Source: Monoraphidium neglectum
Taxonomy: Eukaryota > Chlorophyta > Chlorophyceae > Sphaeropleales > Selenastraceae
Assembly (NCBI RefSeq): GCF_000611645.1
Contig: NW_014013113.1
Span: 1-15,619 of the forward strand
Length of the DNA: 15,619 bases
Reading direction: 5' to 3'
The notes beneath the pieces were generated by a model. The model was not told the origin of the DNA and did no database searches. It worked only from the letters and a program-made list of their open reading frames with translations. A program made the translations under genes and the position numbers. Below, piece after piece: positions 1 to 14,800 of the stretch (position 1 is the first letter of the stretch; every line of letters begins with the position of its first letter).

Positions 1-378
1 CCGCCGTCATCACCCTCAAACAGCGCCGCCGCCGACGCCTCCCAATCGTCCGCCACCTCGTCCCCCGCCGCCGCCTCTTTCTCCTGGCCTCCCTCATGCC
101 CCTCGTCCTCCCCCCACGCCTCGTCCCGCCCCCGCTGCTCCTCTTGTTGCTGCCCGACTGCCGCCGCTGTCGCCGCCGCCGCCGCCGTCGAAGCAGCAGC
201 AGCAGCAGCAGCAGCTGCCTTGCCGGCGCCGCCGCCGCCTCCTGCCTGGGCGACCCCGCATCCCTCCTGTTCTGCGATGGCCAAAGCTTCCGCGTCGCTC
301 AACTTGAGCTTGCCCATCTCAGCTGCGCAATTGGAACAAAGGGTGACAGTGCGAGATGTGGGATGCACACGAGGTGCA

Positions 379-419
<41 letters not shown>

Positions 420-472
420 ATGTGTGTGTTTGTGTGTATGTGTGCATGTGCATGCGTGTGTGTGCATGTGCA

Positions 473-518
<46 letters not shown>

Positions 519-2566
519 CGCGTGGGTGCGCGCTAGCATCCTCATCTAGCAGGGGTCAAAGCGCCGCCCTCGCCCCCTCCGCCCACCTTTGAGCAGCCCA
601 ATGAGCTGCCCCGCCTCCCTCTGCTTGTCCTTCAAGCCGGCCGCCTTGGCGGACGCCGCCCAGCCCTTGGCGCGCGCAAACTCACACGCGAGCTGCTTCC
701 TGGGGCGGGGGCGGCCGCATGCCAATGCCCAGGCGCATGCGGGCGGCGCGGCGCATGGGGATGAGGATGCGGCGTCGGCTGAGGCGCACGGGCACGGTCA
801 GCGCGACCGTGGCCGAGTCTGTGCGGGCGCTGGGTGTGCAGATCAGCCGACAGCGGGATGACCACTGGATCCAGAGACCCGACACGGGGCAGCGCAAACC
901 GCCGACACGCGACCTCAATAAGATCAGGTCAGATCGGATCACCTGCGGACCTCCTCTGGCAGGCTGCCGAACGCCCGCTCCGCGCGCCGCCGCTGCGAAA
1001 TGAGCGCGGCGCACACCGGAAGGATTCTTGTCGGGCCGCGCCGCCGTTTATCGCCGTGGCGGCGCGACGATACATCGGGCGGGCAGCTGCGCAGCGGTAG
1101 ATCTGACGCAAGCATGGCTGAGGCCCCGCCCCCGCCTCATTCTAGAGCGCTGCCAAAGGGTCGTGCCTCGCCCTCCCCTTGAATGATGCAGGCGCCCCAG
1201 GCCCTTTGTCTGCCAGCTTCCCGTCAGCTGCCCCCCCACCTCGATCTCCCTGGGGTCCCCCCACAGCTCCCAGTCCTCGATGACCGAGTCCTCGGAAGCT
1301 TCCCCGCAGCTGCCGTCGTCTGCCCCGCCGTCCTCCTCGCCCTCGGACGACCCGCCACCGTACTGCTGCAATATCCATGCTTTGGCCGCCGCTTTCTCGT
1401 CCGCGCCGCCCGGCCCCGTCGCGCTGCCGGCGCCGGGGCCGGCGCCCTCGTCGCTGGCGCCGCTGCCACTGTCAGAGGCGGTGCCGTCGGCGTCGCCGTC
1501 GGCGCCGCCGCCGCCCTCCGACGGACCCTCCTCAGGGCCGGGCGCGCCGCCGCCGCCGCCGCCGCTGCCAGACGTGCCTGGCGCCGCAACCGACAGCACC
1601 TGTCCACGGCCGGCAAGGGGGGCACGCGCGCCGACATGTGGGGCAGAGGCCAATCGGCCGACGCGCTCCGCCGCCGAGCGCTCACACGCCCGGAGCGCCC
1701 CCGCGCAAAGCCGGGCTTTGACGGCGGCCTCATGTGAATTCCCCATGAACAGCCTCCTCCCTTGAGCTGCCGGCTGGGCGTGAATTGTGTTGTGCATGTG
1801 TCGTGGGCACCACCTCGCCGCTGCCCCGCCCGCAATCGCCAGCCATTTGTATCCCCAGGCCTCCCACCTTGACGGCCGCCGCCCCCGCCGCGCCACCGCC
1901 GCCGCGCGCCGCGCCCGCGAAGCGCCGTGGCAGCTGCGACTGGGGAAGGTTCAGGCACAGCCAGTCGAGCGCCGGCGCCACCTCAGCGGCCGCGCCCAGC
2001 GGCAGCGCCCGCAGCGCTAATTGGACCTGGTCGTGACTAAAGCCGTAGTCCACCAGCCGCTCGTATGTGTCGGCGTACGCGCGCTGCAGCTGCTTGGCGG
2101 CTGCCGCGCCGCCGGGGGGCAGCTGCCCCTGCTGCTGCTGCTGGAGGGGCGCCTCCAGCTCCTGTGGCGGGACAGCATGAGCGGAATCATAGGATGCAGC
2201 CATGGGGCTCATGCGGCGAGATTCATGAGAGTTCCCGGGCGGCAGTGGGCGCGCCGGCCGCATGCGCCGCCACTGCAGGGACCGAACGCGGCCGAGCTGC
2301 GCATGCTCGCCGCGGCACAGCTGTTCAACTGCCCGAGTCCAGACCAAGCGGGGCGCTGCACGGAGCAGGAAGAGGGCGCGAACGCGAGTGATGTATCTAA
2401 TTGCAGACCGTTTGCTGCCGCGCCTGACCTGCAAGATGCTCCGCACGCTGGCCTCGCTTGCAGCAGTCAGCTCGACTGCAGTGCGCCGCGCCTGCCCGCC
2501 CCCGGCCGCCGACGCGCCGCTGGACTTGCGCCCATCCTGCCGCTTGTGGTGGCCCTTTGGTGCCAT
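1..2566 (-). CDS. DHX29: DHX29-type DExH-box RNA helicase, N-terminal part (partial at left edge)
   Basis: DHX29 helicases bind the 40S ribosomal subunit and help scanning through structured 5' leaders. Proposed exons: 2566-2429, 2161-1868, 1599-1240, about 695-587, and 322-1 (continuing off the window). The start at 2566 is the first ATG and opens a basic stretch ([14 protein letters not shown]). Residues about 73-126 form a UBA-like domain, with [12 protein letters not shown] followed by [10 protein letters not shown], the signature of the DHX29 N-terminus. Next come a Gly/Ser/acidic linker, a WILQQY helix, a patch of Glu/Asp ending [14 protein letters not shown], a charged coiled-coil segment ([14 protein letters not shown]) and an alanine-rich acidic tail ending [17 protein letters not shown]. 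This order matches plant DHX29 homologues as I know them. The dsRNA-binding, DEAH and OB-fold regions should lie beyond position 1. Exons 1-3 join in phase 0, and the exon 4/5 junction restores KAEMGKL. The exon 3/4 junction is uncertain: the good CAG acceptor at 701-700 is out of frame, so an AAG acceptor at 697-696 or a missed mini-exon is needed. Confidence 0.85.
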
Positions 2567-5500
2567 TTGAGGCCGTTCAATCTATCCGAAGCGACGATGA
2601 AGGACGCTATTCATGATCGATCGCTTCGCAGTAAATTGAAACAAAGATCATACCGTATGCCATTTGATATGCTCATAGCAGCAGTGCTCTTTGAAACGGT
2701 AACACGTTCCAATCTTCCTGTTCTACGTCTACTGCTCTTGCGAGCGTTGGCTGCGGCATGCCGTCACCCGCACTCACCGCAGACCAGCTGCTGAAAGCTT
2801 AGCTGCATCCACGCCCTGGCTGCACTGCTGCAAGCTCCACTCATACCGTAATCCGTCAGCTGCGCTCATAGAATACATGCCAGGATCCCTTTTGATGTGG
2901 CACCTCTTGCCAGGGTCGCGTTTGCGTAACTGTGCCAAAATCCAGCAAGCAACAGCCACCCGGCAGTTGTGCACGCCCCCGGGCCCCTCTCCTCGTCTTG
3001 CACAACCAGATACCAGAGCTTGACATGTGTATGGTGTATGGGATTTCAATAACACGTACTTCACACAGGTAGCCCCATGCTGCAATAACAATATGGCGAG
3101 GGTTCAGCTTCCAAGGCTCTGGGGCTGAATGGAGTCGCCCGGGCGAGCAGGCGTGGCGTGTGTCAGTCAGAGAAAGCGGGATGCGGTGCCGACCCACGCG
3201 TGCTAGTTACGGTACAGGAATAGAAGGAAGCAACCTATGTGGCACAAAACGACGTCAGTGGCGGCGGGGACACAACTCACCCAACCGCGGGTTATTCACA
3301 GGCCGGCCCCCAGCTACCGGCCGCGGCGCTTGCAGCAGGAAGCGTATAAGCAGGGGTGGCAGGCGAGCCGCACAGATGCTCTTTATTATTCAGTGCGCCT
3401 GCGGCCACGCAGCGCGCCCAGGGGTAGCCAGAGCGCACGTGCGTGCAGGCGCAGGCGAGCGTCTTTTGACGTGCAGCTTGGCGAGTGTCTTGGTTCAATT
3501 CCGCAGGCCAAATATCCCTTTAAATATCCCTTTATAGTCAGTGATGCAAGTCGCCGGCGATGATGGATGACGACAAAGCAAGCGCTTTGAACACCCCCTT
3601 AGACGGATCGGTTTTATTGGCGTGGGGCGGGAAAGGGCCCGCAATCACTTGTCCCGCAGCGAACGAAAAGGCTGGGGTGGCCAGCGAGAGGCTGCCAAGT
3701 GGGGGAGGGGGGGGGGGCGTGCCGCCACGCTCATCAAGCCAGCAAGGGTTGCAAACCGCTGTGGATTGTGGCGGTGATGAGATTGGTGAACCGTGCGAGG
3801 CAGGGAAAGCACAGCAGTGCCGCCCTCGGCGCGGACGGCACAGCTCCAAAGAGTTTCCTAACGAAGAGCGGTGCAGCCCGTGGCACAGCGCGGGCGCGGA
3901 AGCCGGGCGGACGCAGGCCCAGCAAACGGCGCGCGGGTGGCCCGGCCGTGCGGCCTCGCGGCAGCACGTGCCTGCCCGGCGCAGCGGGCCCGCCGCGGCG
4001 GCAAAAAACCAACGCTCTCAAGTCAGAGGGTGTAGGCGTCGACGGCGTCGTACGTGCATTGCAATCCGAATTTGACTTTGTACTGTGGATATGCGGGCCG
4101 GACTCTCACAACCACGGGCGTCCCAGGCCCAGAGCAGGCTGCTGACGTCGCCACAGTGCCATTGATGATGTACTCCAGGGTGGCGGCGCCGTCGTCGCTC
4201 GAGCAGCTGCCGGGCAGCTGCATGACCTGCCCGGGGGCCTGGCAGGCCGGCTTGATGCAGGTGACTTTTGGCGCGTCTGGGCAGACGGCCTCTGTGCAAT
4301 TTGGCGGCGGGATGTGGGTGGCGGGCGGGGAGAGGTTTGACAAGAAAATGTATGATACCAGGCAAGCGGTTGGTGCAGCGCGTCAGCAAGCAAGATTCCA
4401 AGGTTGCAGGGAAGGCTGCCTGGCCGCCGGTTTGTGGTAAGCACATGTTCACACTTCTCGCGATCTCGATGCCCAAAGACATCAAAGCGACATCAAACTC
4501 AGGAAAACCCCACATCGGACCCACCGTTGCTCGGAATAACTTTGAAGCTTGCAGTGTTGCGCAGCTTAACCACCGGCCCGACCACCGCGCACGCCGCCGG
4601 CACGCCCGCGGCGAGCACCAGCGACGGTGCGACCACCGTGGCGACGTCGTCGACAGGGCACGCCGCCGCGCCGACGGCGGCCGCGCCCACGGTGGCCGCG
4701 CTCACGGCGGCCGGGCCGGCCGCGTACGCGATCGCGGCCCCTGGGACGCTGCTTGTGCAGAGGCCTGAGAGGGGAACGCTCGCGCCGGCAGTCGAGCAGT
4801 CGAGTTGGGCCGGGCAGGACCATTTGACGTCCGCCGGCGCGTAGGCACACTGGCTGGCGCCCTGGAACGCCCAGGCTGCAGACAGGCGGGCGAGCGCGCT
4901 GCCTCCTGTCTCCTTGTTTTTGGTGCAGCTGGAGGGCTTGAGGGTGCAGAGGCCGCCCACCGCGCTGTCTGGCGCGAGCGCCTGCCTTAGGCACGACGGC
5001 GCCCTGCCCGGCCGCAAGGTTTTAGGCCTCAGCGCGAGCAGCTCCCGCCGCAGCCGCCGCAGGCCAGGGACAGCAGCTGTGGGCGCGGCGGCGGCGGCAG
5101 CTGGGGCGCCACAGCGCTTGAGCGTGCCGCTGCGGGTGACCATCGTCAGCGCGGCGACGCAGCGCCCGCTGCCCCATTTTTTGGTCTCGACGGTGACGTT
5201 TGAGATCAGCTCGCCGTCCAAGGTCACCCGCGCGCCGCCGGCAGCCGCGTCGCAGGCGCCGCCGGCGCCGTCGCACGACGCGGCGAGCGGCGCGGCGCCC
5301 GCGGCCGAGTACCGAAGGGTGAGGCCTGTGAGGCAGCCGTCAGCGTTGAGGCAGCAGTCGACTGCGGCTACGGCCCCGCCGGCGCAGCCATTGCTTTTCG
5401 CGCAGGCGCCCCTGCGGGCATCGCGTATTTGTGGGAGTGCGTCCGTGGTGAGGGCGGGCGCGTCGCACGGCGAGAGCGTGCCCTGTTGCTGCGGTGCAGG

Positions 5501-6567
5501 ATGCCAGCGGCACGAGCCTCCAGGCCGCTTGATGCGCATTTCAGGGACATGCAATAATTTATGTGCAGAATGCTCGCCCCTGTTTTATCGTATGACTTGA
5601 GGGAAGGGGGTTAGCACGTTGTTCACGCCGAGAGCAGCGGGGTGCGCGCGGCATCGCGCCACAGCCGGATGCGGCGCGCTTTACTTGACCCCGGTCGCGC
5701 TACAGACAAGATTTATACTCTCACTGTGTCTGAGCTGGAAACGAGCAGCCCGAGAAGACCATCGCGAGCACTGTCAACCAGCGCGCCGGCCGCGCCAGGG
5801 CCCTGTGATGACCACGCATGGCTCAGAAACTTCTAGCTAGCAGTATATCTGCGACTTGATTTGTATCAAGACTCTGTTTTGCTGGTGCATTGGTGCCCTG
5901 GACAGATCGCAGCGTCGCGCGGACTGATGAAGGATGTGTGGCTCGCAAAATGTATTCCAAAACAATTTTTTTCAGTGGCGATCATGATAATGGGCGAAGG
6001 CACAGGCTTCAGAACTGCGTTCAGGGGAGGGTCAAATTTGACGAGGTGACTGAGAACCACGGCCACCGAGAACGAGCTGTCGCACCGTTGTCACGGGTTT
6101 GTCGTCATGAACGGGCTGACAAACATATGCGCCTTTTTTGGGTCCCAACGGGACCCAGCCCCGGGCTCCACCGGCTGTCATACATTCTTTGCTTGCAGTG
6201 AAGCTCCAGACGAGCGTGACGCATGTGACCGCACCGCCGGCAAGTCGCTTTCACGGTGGCGATGGGGAGAGTGCCCCCATGGAAAAGCTGCCGTTAGTCA
6301 ATACAAACATCGTTGTACAACAGGGTCCCTTTCAGTCGGGGGTCCTGCACAACGTGCAGCGTGCCCGGAGGGCCATCTGACACACTGAGCGCGCAGACTT
6401 CTGACCTAAGAGCGATTTGCATGCGCACGAATGGATAGGTGACACATGGTCACATTGCATTGCTGCCAGCTACGACACGTCAGCGCTCCTCTGACAGCTC
6501 TGATCCCCTGCAACCCTCGGCGATTGGCAGATACTGCAACGCTGGATGCGCGTCGTTCAGCGTCAAG

Positions 6568-6613
<46 letters not shown>

Positions 6614-7035
6614 GTGCTGCTGCTGCTGCTGCGTGCTGCTACTGCGGTTGCTGCTGTTGCTGCTGCTGCTGCCGCTGAGATAATCAACCACTCACCCCTG
6701 CGACAGAGTATCCAGGGAGTTACAGAAGCAGGAATTGGCAATTCAGGTTCTTAGCACTGCACCATGACAACCGCCAAGACTCAAACACTTTGTCCACGCG
6801 GGAGGCCCGGGCGGCGTATGCGTTTCCGTCCAGTTTGAAAATGGTAGGTGCGCGGACGACATCCAGCATCGAGCACTCGCTGAAGAGCTGCTCAAACACA
6901 ACGGGCGGAAAGGTGGAGGCCACAGCCGCGCAAGCGTGTCCGCCTATGATGCAACAGGGCTTGGCTCTGCAATGTGTATTGGGTGCCAGGCCAGTGTGTG
7001 TGTGTGCGCGCGCGTGTGTTTGTGTGTGTGTGTGT

Positions 7036-7092
<57 letters not shown>

Positions 7093-8819
7093 GCAAGCTG
7101 CTGGTGCAGGGCAGCCGCATACCGTATTTACCACCCAAAGAATGCAGGCAGCGCAGCGCACCTTCAAAAAGGTGTCTGCCGCCTGATGTCAAGCCAATGC
7201 AATATCCAGGAGGGTGCCTGTCATTGTGACGAGGTGATTGTGGTATGGGGGTGATGGCCCCTATTGCAAGGCACTCACAGGGGACATATACACAACACTC
7301 ATCGTTCACTTATTCATCCGACGGTGCACACTCTTTCAGGTGCACGGCGCGAAACAGAGCGGCAATCGGATTGCGACAGCCGCCTGGTGGCGCCTGCAAA
7401 CACATGAAGCGCCATAACTTCGTTTCAGGCCAAAAAACGGATGCGCGCAAGACTGTCCAGGCGATCCCCACCTCTAGAACAAGCCGAAGTTATACAGGTC
7501 CTGCCACCACGCAACACGCCGCCACCGCATGCCTGCCCGCTGAAGCGCTGGCCGCCATCTACACCGCTGCGACCCGTGCTGGCCGTGGCGTCTGCGCCGC
7601 GAGGACCGCTGTGCATGGCTTGGACCGTCGTGGCAACCTGGGACAGCAGTGACGTCACTCTGACGTCACCCCTCGCAGGCATCCCCCGTCAGGTACCCGG
7701 GCACCCGCTCGTCGTCCCGCCCCTCCAGCCACCCCGCTGGCAGCGACACGCGCTGCGCCGCCGGCCGCCCGTCCGCGCCGCCGCCCTTCAGCCGCGGCAG
7801 GCGCAGCGCGGACGCCGGGAACGGCGCGGCGTCCGCCCCATGCTCCCCGACCACCGCCTCCCAATCCGCAAGGCTGCGGGCGGCGTAGAGGCGCCCGGCG
7901 AGATCCTGGCGCTCGAAGCCCGCCAGGTAGCACCCGATCAGCTTCCGCATCTGCAGGACGGCCGAGCGCTCGTCGCCCTCCCAGGACGCGAGGTCTGCCG
8001 TGTGGCGGAGAGCCGCCTGCAGGGCGCGTGCCGTGGCAGGCGGAGCAGGCGGCCGGGGCGGGGTGGGGCGGAACGGGGTGGTGCAAGTTGTACGGACAGA
8101 GCGATGATGGGTGGGGCCACAAGGATGGGTTCGATTACCCCAGGCCAGGTTGATGCAGCAACCTCCAGGCCAAGTTGTCTGAACATGCACGACTGGGGCC
8201 TGTGCAAACGCCCTCATGTAACAGGGGCGTCTCCAGTTCACTGCAGGGGCACGCACGGGCTCCTGAGGCAGTTGCTCTGTGACCTTTTTGGCTGAGCCCT
8301 CCTCACATTGCACGACCCCCGCCACTGCGCCCCCCCCCCCAAACAGACACACACTTGTCCGCACAGGCAACGCCGCATCTGCACCGGCCCGCGCTCCCAA
8401 TTGTCACTCCTGCTCTCACACCTGCAGCACCCCGCCCAGGTTTGGTGGCGGCGGCGGCGGCCAGCGTGCCGTGTCGCCCGAGAGCGCAGCCGCTGCTTCA
8501 GAGAAGAGCCAGGGGCGGCCAAGGCAGCCACGGCCAATCATCACGCCGGCACAGCCTGTTTGGGGTTGTGGAAGGATGGGCGTATGCGTATGCAGCTCCT
8601 CGCGCATGCAGTCGGCTGATTTGAACGGGGAAAAGTCGAGGTTGTTCGCCTTGTGGCCGATTGGCTCACAGGAGCAGGTTGCACCACAGCATCACTTCGA
8701 GCCGGCGGCAAGCCGTTTGCAAACTACCCTTCAACTGAGCGTATAGCCACTGCCAGATGAGCCCCGCCTCATTCACACGCATGCAAGCTTGCAGGTTCAT
8801 ACAATCGCACGTGCGCGCG

Positions 8820-8867
<48 letters not shown>

Positions 8868-11800
8868 GCCCCCACCTCACCCGTCTCTCGTATCATCCGT
8901 ATCGCGTCCGCGCCCTCGAACACGTCCCCATTGCCAATCACAGGGATCCTCAGCTCCGCGGCAAGCTGCCGTATCGCCTCCCAGTCCGCCGGCGGCGAGT
9001 ACAGCTGCTCGGCAGTCCGCGCGTGCAGCGTGACACCGGCGGCGCCCTCCTCTTCGGCTATCTGCCCGGCCTGCAGCATAGCAGGGTGTGCGCGTTGAGG
9101 GCGCCGGCTGGTGCCATGCGACAGCCGGCTGCCCCCCTCTCAGGGCTCTGCCTCAAAAGCTGCTGTTATCTGCTGCTGCGCCCTCTCTCAGCCGGCCGCG
9201 ACCCACCCAGCCGCACATAAGTTCATGAGGAGTGTCTTATGTGCTGGGAAGCCATACAATGCGAAAACATCTGTCTTGCGCCTGTCTCCCCACCCACCTC
9301 AAGAAAGTACGTCATCTCCTCAGGCCGCCGCGCCAGGCCAATCCGCAGCTTGACAGTCAGCGCCGCCGCACCCCCCACGCCGGAAGCGGCCGCGGCCACG
9401 AGCCGGCGGAACAGCCGGGGACGCAGCGGGAGCGCCGCGCCGCCGCCGCGAGAAGTCACCTTCTTGACCTGTTGGGCGATCGGTAAATTGATGACAAGGG
9501 ACCACGAGAGCGGCGCTGTGTGCTCAGCTGCAACAGCCTCAGCAAAGGCTGCAACCGGTGCAGCTGACAGCTTGGAACGCATGCAATGGTGCAGATTCGC
9601 GGCATGCGTGCGTTGCACCCAGACAGCCACATGCACCGACACAACACTCGCATGACGGCAGGGAGCACACTGCCGTCTCGATCACCCACCGGGCAGCCAA
9701 AGTTCAGGTCAACGTGCTGCACGCCGCATTCGTTGACCAAGATCTGAGCGGCGCGCCGCGCCGCATCGGGGTCGACTGCGTACAGCTGCGCTGATTTGAC
9801 CGCCTCGTCTGCGTGCCACCTCGCCAGGTGTCGCGTGCGCGCATTGCCCGCGACAAGCTCATGGGCTAGTATCATCTCCGACACGCACACCGCGGCGCCC
9901 GCCTCGGCGCACATGCGACGCAGCGGGGCCGACGTGAGGCCGGCCATGGGCGCGAGGAGGAGGGGGACTGGCAGCGGCGGCAGCGGGCCAAGCGAGAGGG
10001 GCGGGACCTCGCCGGGGGCGGCGGGGGGGACGGCTGCGTTGAGAGGAGACACAAGGTATTCTGATGCTGGGGCCGCTGGCGGCATGATGGCGGCGCTGAG
10101 GGCTCCAGCCGCACATGGGCGAGCGGCGACCGGGCAGGGTTGCGCCAGCAACGGCCTCCTCGGCAGATTCAAGCTCGCTGTGCTGCCATGCATGATGTGC
10201 GAAAAACGCGGATGACGCTTGCGCGTCTCAGCACAGCTGCGGCGGCCTGGTGCTCTGGATTGTACGTAGACTGGTCCTGAAGAAGCGCTGCTGCCATTCA
10301 ACGAATGTGCGAGGCAGGCATTGTGACGCTGTGTCTGTGCTGCTGGCAACGCCAGGGCAGCAGCTGCAGCGGCGGCAGCGTGCAGAGCGGCTCAGGCCAG
10401 CCAATGCTGCAGAGTGAGTGCGGTGTGGCCACTGTACAAGATCTTATGACACACTTGCGCTGAAAATACGAGGCTCCTACAGCCTGGTACTGCAATACAG
10501 TTGTGCAAGTCGCACAATGATCTTCGCGGCAGGCTCAACGCAGGTGGTGTATTCGACAAATGAAAGCAACAAGGTTGCATTGAAAATTATTGCCGGTGCT
10601 GCAGGTTCAATGACAGATGCTCTACAGCTTCACAATCACAAGCTGGGTGAAACCTCGTGCGCCCCACCCCCCCTTTCAAGCCCCATGCTGGTGTGCTCAT
10701 TGCTGGTCCCCGCCTTGCAGCCGCCGTGGTGCTAAGTCTAACAGGGGCTGTGATGAGCAGAATTTACACCACCCTCCAGCAGTTTTCGCGTCCAGGAAGT
10801 GTATGCGGCATGTGTGCCAGATGCAAGCCCTGGCATGCTTGGATGTTGGTCGCTCGTGCTTGGACCACACACTGTCTCACACCAGCTGTGTGGATGAACA
10901 ATGTTGCCAGTTGGGCGTGTGTATTTACAGGCCGGCCGGGACGGCTGGCAGTGGGCACCCAGCCGCCGAACCGCATGCACAGGGAGCCTTCATCTTGGCG
11001 CACGGACGCCGCGAGAAGGCCTCAGCTCTGCCGCCGCCGAGTGACGATTGAAACACCAACCATGTCAGTTGCAGCCAAATGTCAGAAAATGGACCAATGT
11101 TGCAAGAACCGCCCCCCCCCAAATAAAACCATCATACTCCTGGGCCGTGCACCCACGCAGATAAACAATATGTTTGTAGTGCAGATGCTGTCCAAGGAAT
11201 ATACATGCGCTTTATTACGCGACCAAGGTTGGTCTCTGGGCATCGTCCTGGGATGTGTGAAATGCTGCCACAAGTGGGGGAGGTGCTTGCTGCCAAGCCG
11301 CACACAAATAAACAGCCCCGACGGTGGCTCCGACATGATATCTTTGAAACGCCCCCCCTTCCTATTTGCGCCTGTCAGCTGTCCTGGCCTGCCTCCACTG
11401 GTCACCAAAGACATTGTATGCGGCTACCGCCGCCACGTAGCAGCCCAGCGCCCCGGCAAGCACGAGCCAGGGCCCATGGCCGCCGTGCAGGAGCGCCGAA
11501 GCAGGCGCGTGCGCGTGGTCCGTCTGCTCGATAGCCACGCGCCCTGGCAGCTGCGCCTGCCGGACCGAAAAGGTCGGGTCGGCGAAGAACGAGGGGTCCT
11601 CCAGCGACAGCACGATCGAGCCGCCCGCGCCGGCGCCTGGGCCGGCCAGCTGCCGCTGCTGGCCGGGGGCATCTGCGCCCTGGTCGTTCGCCGTGTGCAC
11701 GGCAAACGACCCGTCGCCAGCGTCGATGCCGCCAGGGCCGCCTTGCTCCGCTAGCTCGACCGCGATCTCCTTTTCGGTGTTTTTATGTGAGTGCAGCAGG

Positions 11801-14800
11801 TCCCCGTACCGCTTTTCGAAAGCGGGGTTTGGTTTCCTCGGAAGCAGCGAAAAGTCCCCCGCTAGGAGCCCCTTGATGACGGCGCCGCTGATCAACACGT
11901 GGGCCGCGCCGGCTGCCAGGCAGCCGGACGGGCTGCCGCTGTGCAGGCGGCACGCGAGGGTGGCGGTCCGCACGTTGTTCTTGCTAAGGATTGCCAGGAG
12001 AGGCAGGGAATTCGAGCCCGTGGTAATCCTTTTGTACGCCTGTTATCGAAGCAAAGGAAGGGATAAGGGGTTGACACGGGAGCGTTGGCGCAGTGGCAGC
12101 GTACAAGACAACTTGGTTGCTGGCAGGTGGAGCTGGCGGCTGTGCCGAAGGGAGGGGAAGCGCGAGGAGGAGAGTTGGGGTCCAGCAACGCATCTCATCA
12201 CAATGCGGCCAAATGCAGGCTAGGCCTCGCCAGCCCCGGCTGCCACGTCTACAGGATGACCAACTCGCGTTGTTGATGGATCAGTCGCAGCCAACGAGAT
12301 GCGCTGCATGCGCATGAGCGGCGCGCATGGCACCCGCGACGCGGCCCCCATGGATGGGACTTGGTCGGCACGCAGCCGACGCCGGCCCGCACCTTCGCGT
12401 TCGGGCAGTCGCCCCAAATGTCCGGCCTGAGCTGGCGCAGGTGAACCAGGAAATCTGCACGCTGTAAAACAGACATGGCCAGCAGAAGGTACATTGTAAC
12501 TACCCATGTTGTGGTAGCGGCGGATCAGCAGGCCAAGGTGCTCGAGACCCACAGTCCACCCGCCCCGCGATGCCTGGGACCGTGTGCGCCATGGCGGGCC
12601 TCGCGCACCGCTCCGCCATCAGCACAGCCCCTCCCCCACACCCGCAGCCCCGCGTTGTCGCTGATCAGGCGCAGGCACCCTCTCAAGGGGCGGCCCGGGT
12701 GGCGGACCACGGCTGCGCTGCTGCGCCCTTCGGCTGCGCACCTTGTCGGGGTGCTTGCGGGCGACGTCCCTGTGCAGACACGCGCCCCTCCCTTTCGGGT
12801 CCGCCTTGAGCCCCAGCTCGAACGACGAGACCCACTGGCACTGCCCCGCCGCCAGCTCGCTGCACTTGGCCGCGCGGCGCGCCTGAGGTCCCGAGCGGCA
12901 AGGCGCATGGTTGGTGGCTATTATGCACAGCATCACAAAAGATGTGCTTGGGTTGCAATCGGGGCCTTGTGCGGGACCTGCCCGCAAAATCTGGGTGGGC
13001 AGGGCGCCATCCCCACTGCCAAGAGCCTGCGTGCGACATGCATCTGTGCTTGCATGCAGCAACTTGAGGGTGAACGCATGTCGCGGATGGAGTTGAGCCT
13101 GCGTGGTGCATGTCAGAGCTGCGTGCGCCCAGGCGGACGGAGTGGAGCGTGCCCGTGGCGCCTCGCCCACTTGCCTTGGCACAGGGCACATGCTTTGCAG
13201 CCATGGATCCTGGGCAGGCCGCCATTAGGGCGGCGCCTTGAAGCATGGCGCCCTTCGCGAGCCTGCATGGAGGCACCTGCGGGCGCGCGCAAGAGGGCCA
13301 CCCGGCGCGTCGCTTAGACGGGCGACAAGATAGGATTCATAGCGCCATAGGCGGCGCGGCACATGGCCGAAGCCACAGCGCCCGTCACCAGCGCTGCTGT
13401 GGTGGGGGGCCCCATTCACGCGCGCCACCAGCCGCCGCTGTCGCTGTTGCGAACCCACCGAGGCCTTCGACCAAGTACACCCCGGCCTGTTGTCCTTGCT
13501 GAGGCAGTCCGTCTCGCTTTCCAACAGGCTGCACGCCGCGTCGGCACCGACAGATTTCAGCAGGGAAGCGGCGAGTGTGTCCCTGGGCTTCGGTGCGGTC
13601 AATGCTGCCACGACGAGCACTGGGTGCGCATCGCACTTTCGTGTCCAATCATCCCAGGCGCACTTAAATCAGGTGGAGGTGCAGGGGCGAGGGGGGGGGG
13701 GACGTGGGACAAGGATGTCCTGCCGACCAAGCAGGCGCCTGACCCATCAACACAGGATGGCTGACGCGCACCTGCCGCGTGCCCAACGCCAAGGACCGAC
13801 CGCGCAACGTGCGACGTCGCCATCCAGCCCGCATATTGTTAGCAAATCACCTCACCTGGCTCCCGATGACCTGTCCGGACAGCTTTGACACGTACTGTGC
13901 CGGTGGGATGACGGGGCGGAGTGTGTGCAGCCCACCTGAGGCTTGCTCACTACTTTGAACTAGTGTCAATGCTGCGATTAGAGACAGAACACCCAGCGTG
14001 TGAAGCGAGATCATATCGCTTCGTCGGGCGCGTGCTACGACGGTGTACCATGAGTGAATTATGCAATAATCAGAAGCGGAGCGAAAAGAACAACCTCGGA
14101 AGACGAGGAAGGCGGAGCTCTCCATCAATGTTGGCGTTCTCGGCTCACTCAACTCCATCTGTTGCTGCAGCCACCCTGCAACCAGCACGAGCAGCACAAC
14201 AAGACATACTGAGATTTTGCAGATGGCACAGCGGTTGCTGGTGGCAACACTCAAGTCATGAAACAAGTAGCGCTTGGATACAAACAAGCAGAAGAAAGGC
14301 TCTGAAAGCTCCTGCGAGCATGCCCGCAGCTGGTCACCAACAACTCACCACCCAGCTGGTTGGAAAGCTTGACGTGTGGTGCATGCAGTTACCACGTGTG
14401 CAACGATCAAACAACACATAGCCAGGATGACTGAAGGGCGGCAGGGCCGAGCTGATGTTTCTTTGCCCAACGAGAGGAGAGGCAAAAGCCTCACCCTGTG
14501 AACACTGTCACCCACGCAGGTGGTTGTCATGTGGTTGCAGCGTGCAACGCTGTTGACGGGTGCACCCCTGTGACGTGTGCGACAGGCCAACCTAGCAGCC
14601 GCCAAGGCACGCGAAGTAGCTTGCTGCGGAGGCACAATCGCAGCTGTTCACTTGCAAGTGAGTCTACTTGTGGGTCGGGGCGACGGCTGGGGTGGGTGCT
14701 TCTACGCATGCACGCCTGTGTGATGCCAGTGCATTTGTCTTAGGCCAGGGTCCAGACGCAGCCGATTTGAAACAGCGTACTTCCCTGGCTGTGCTGCATG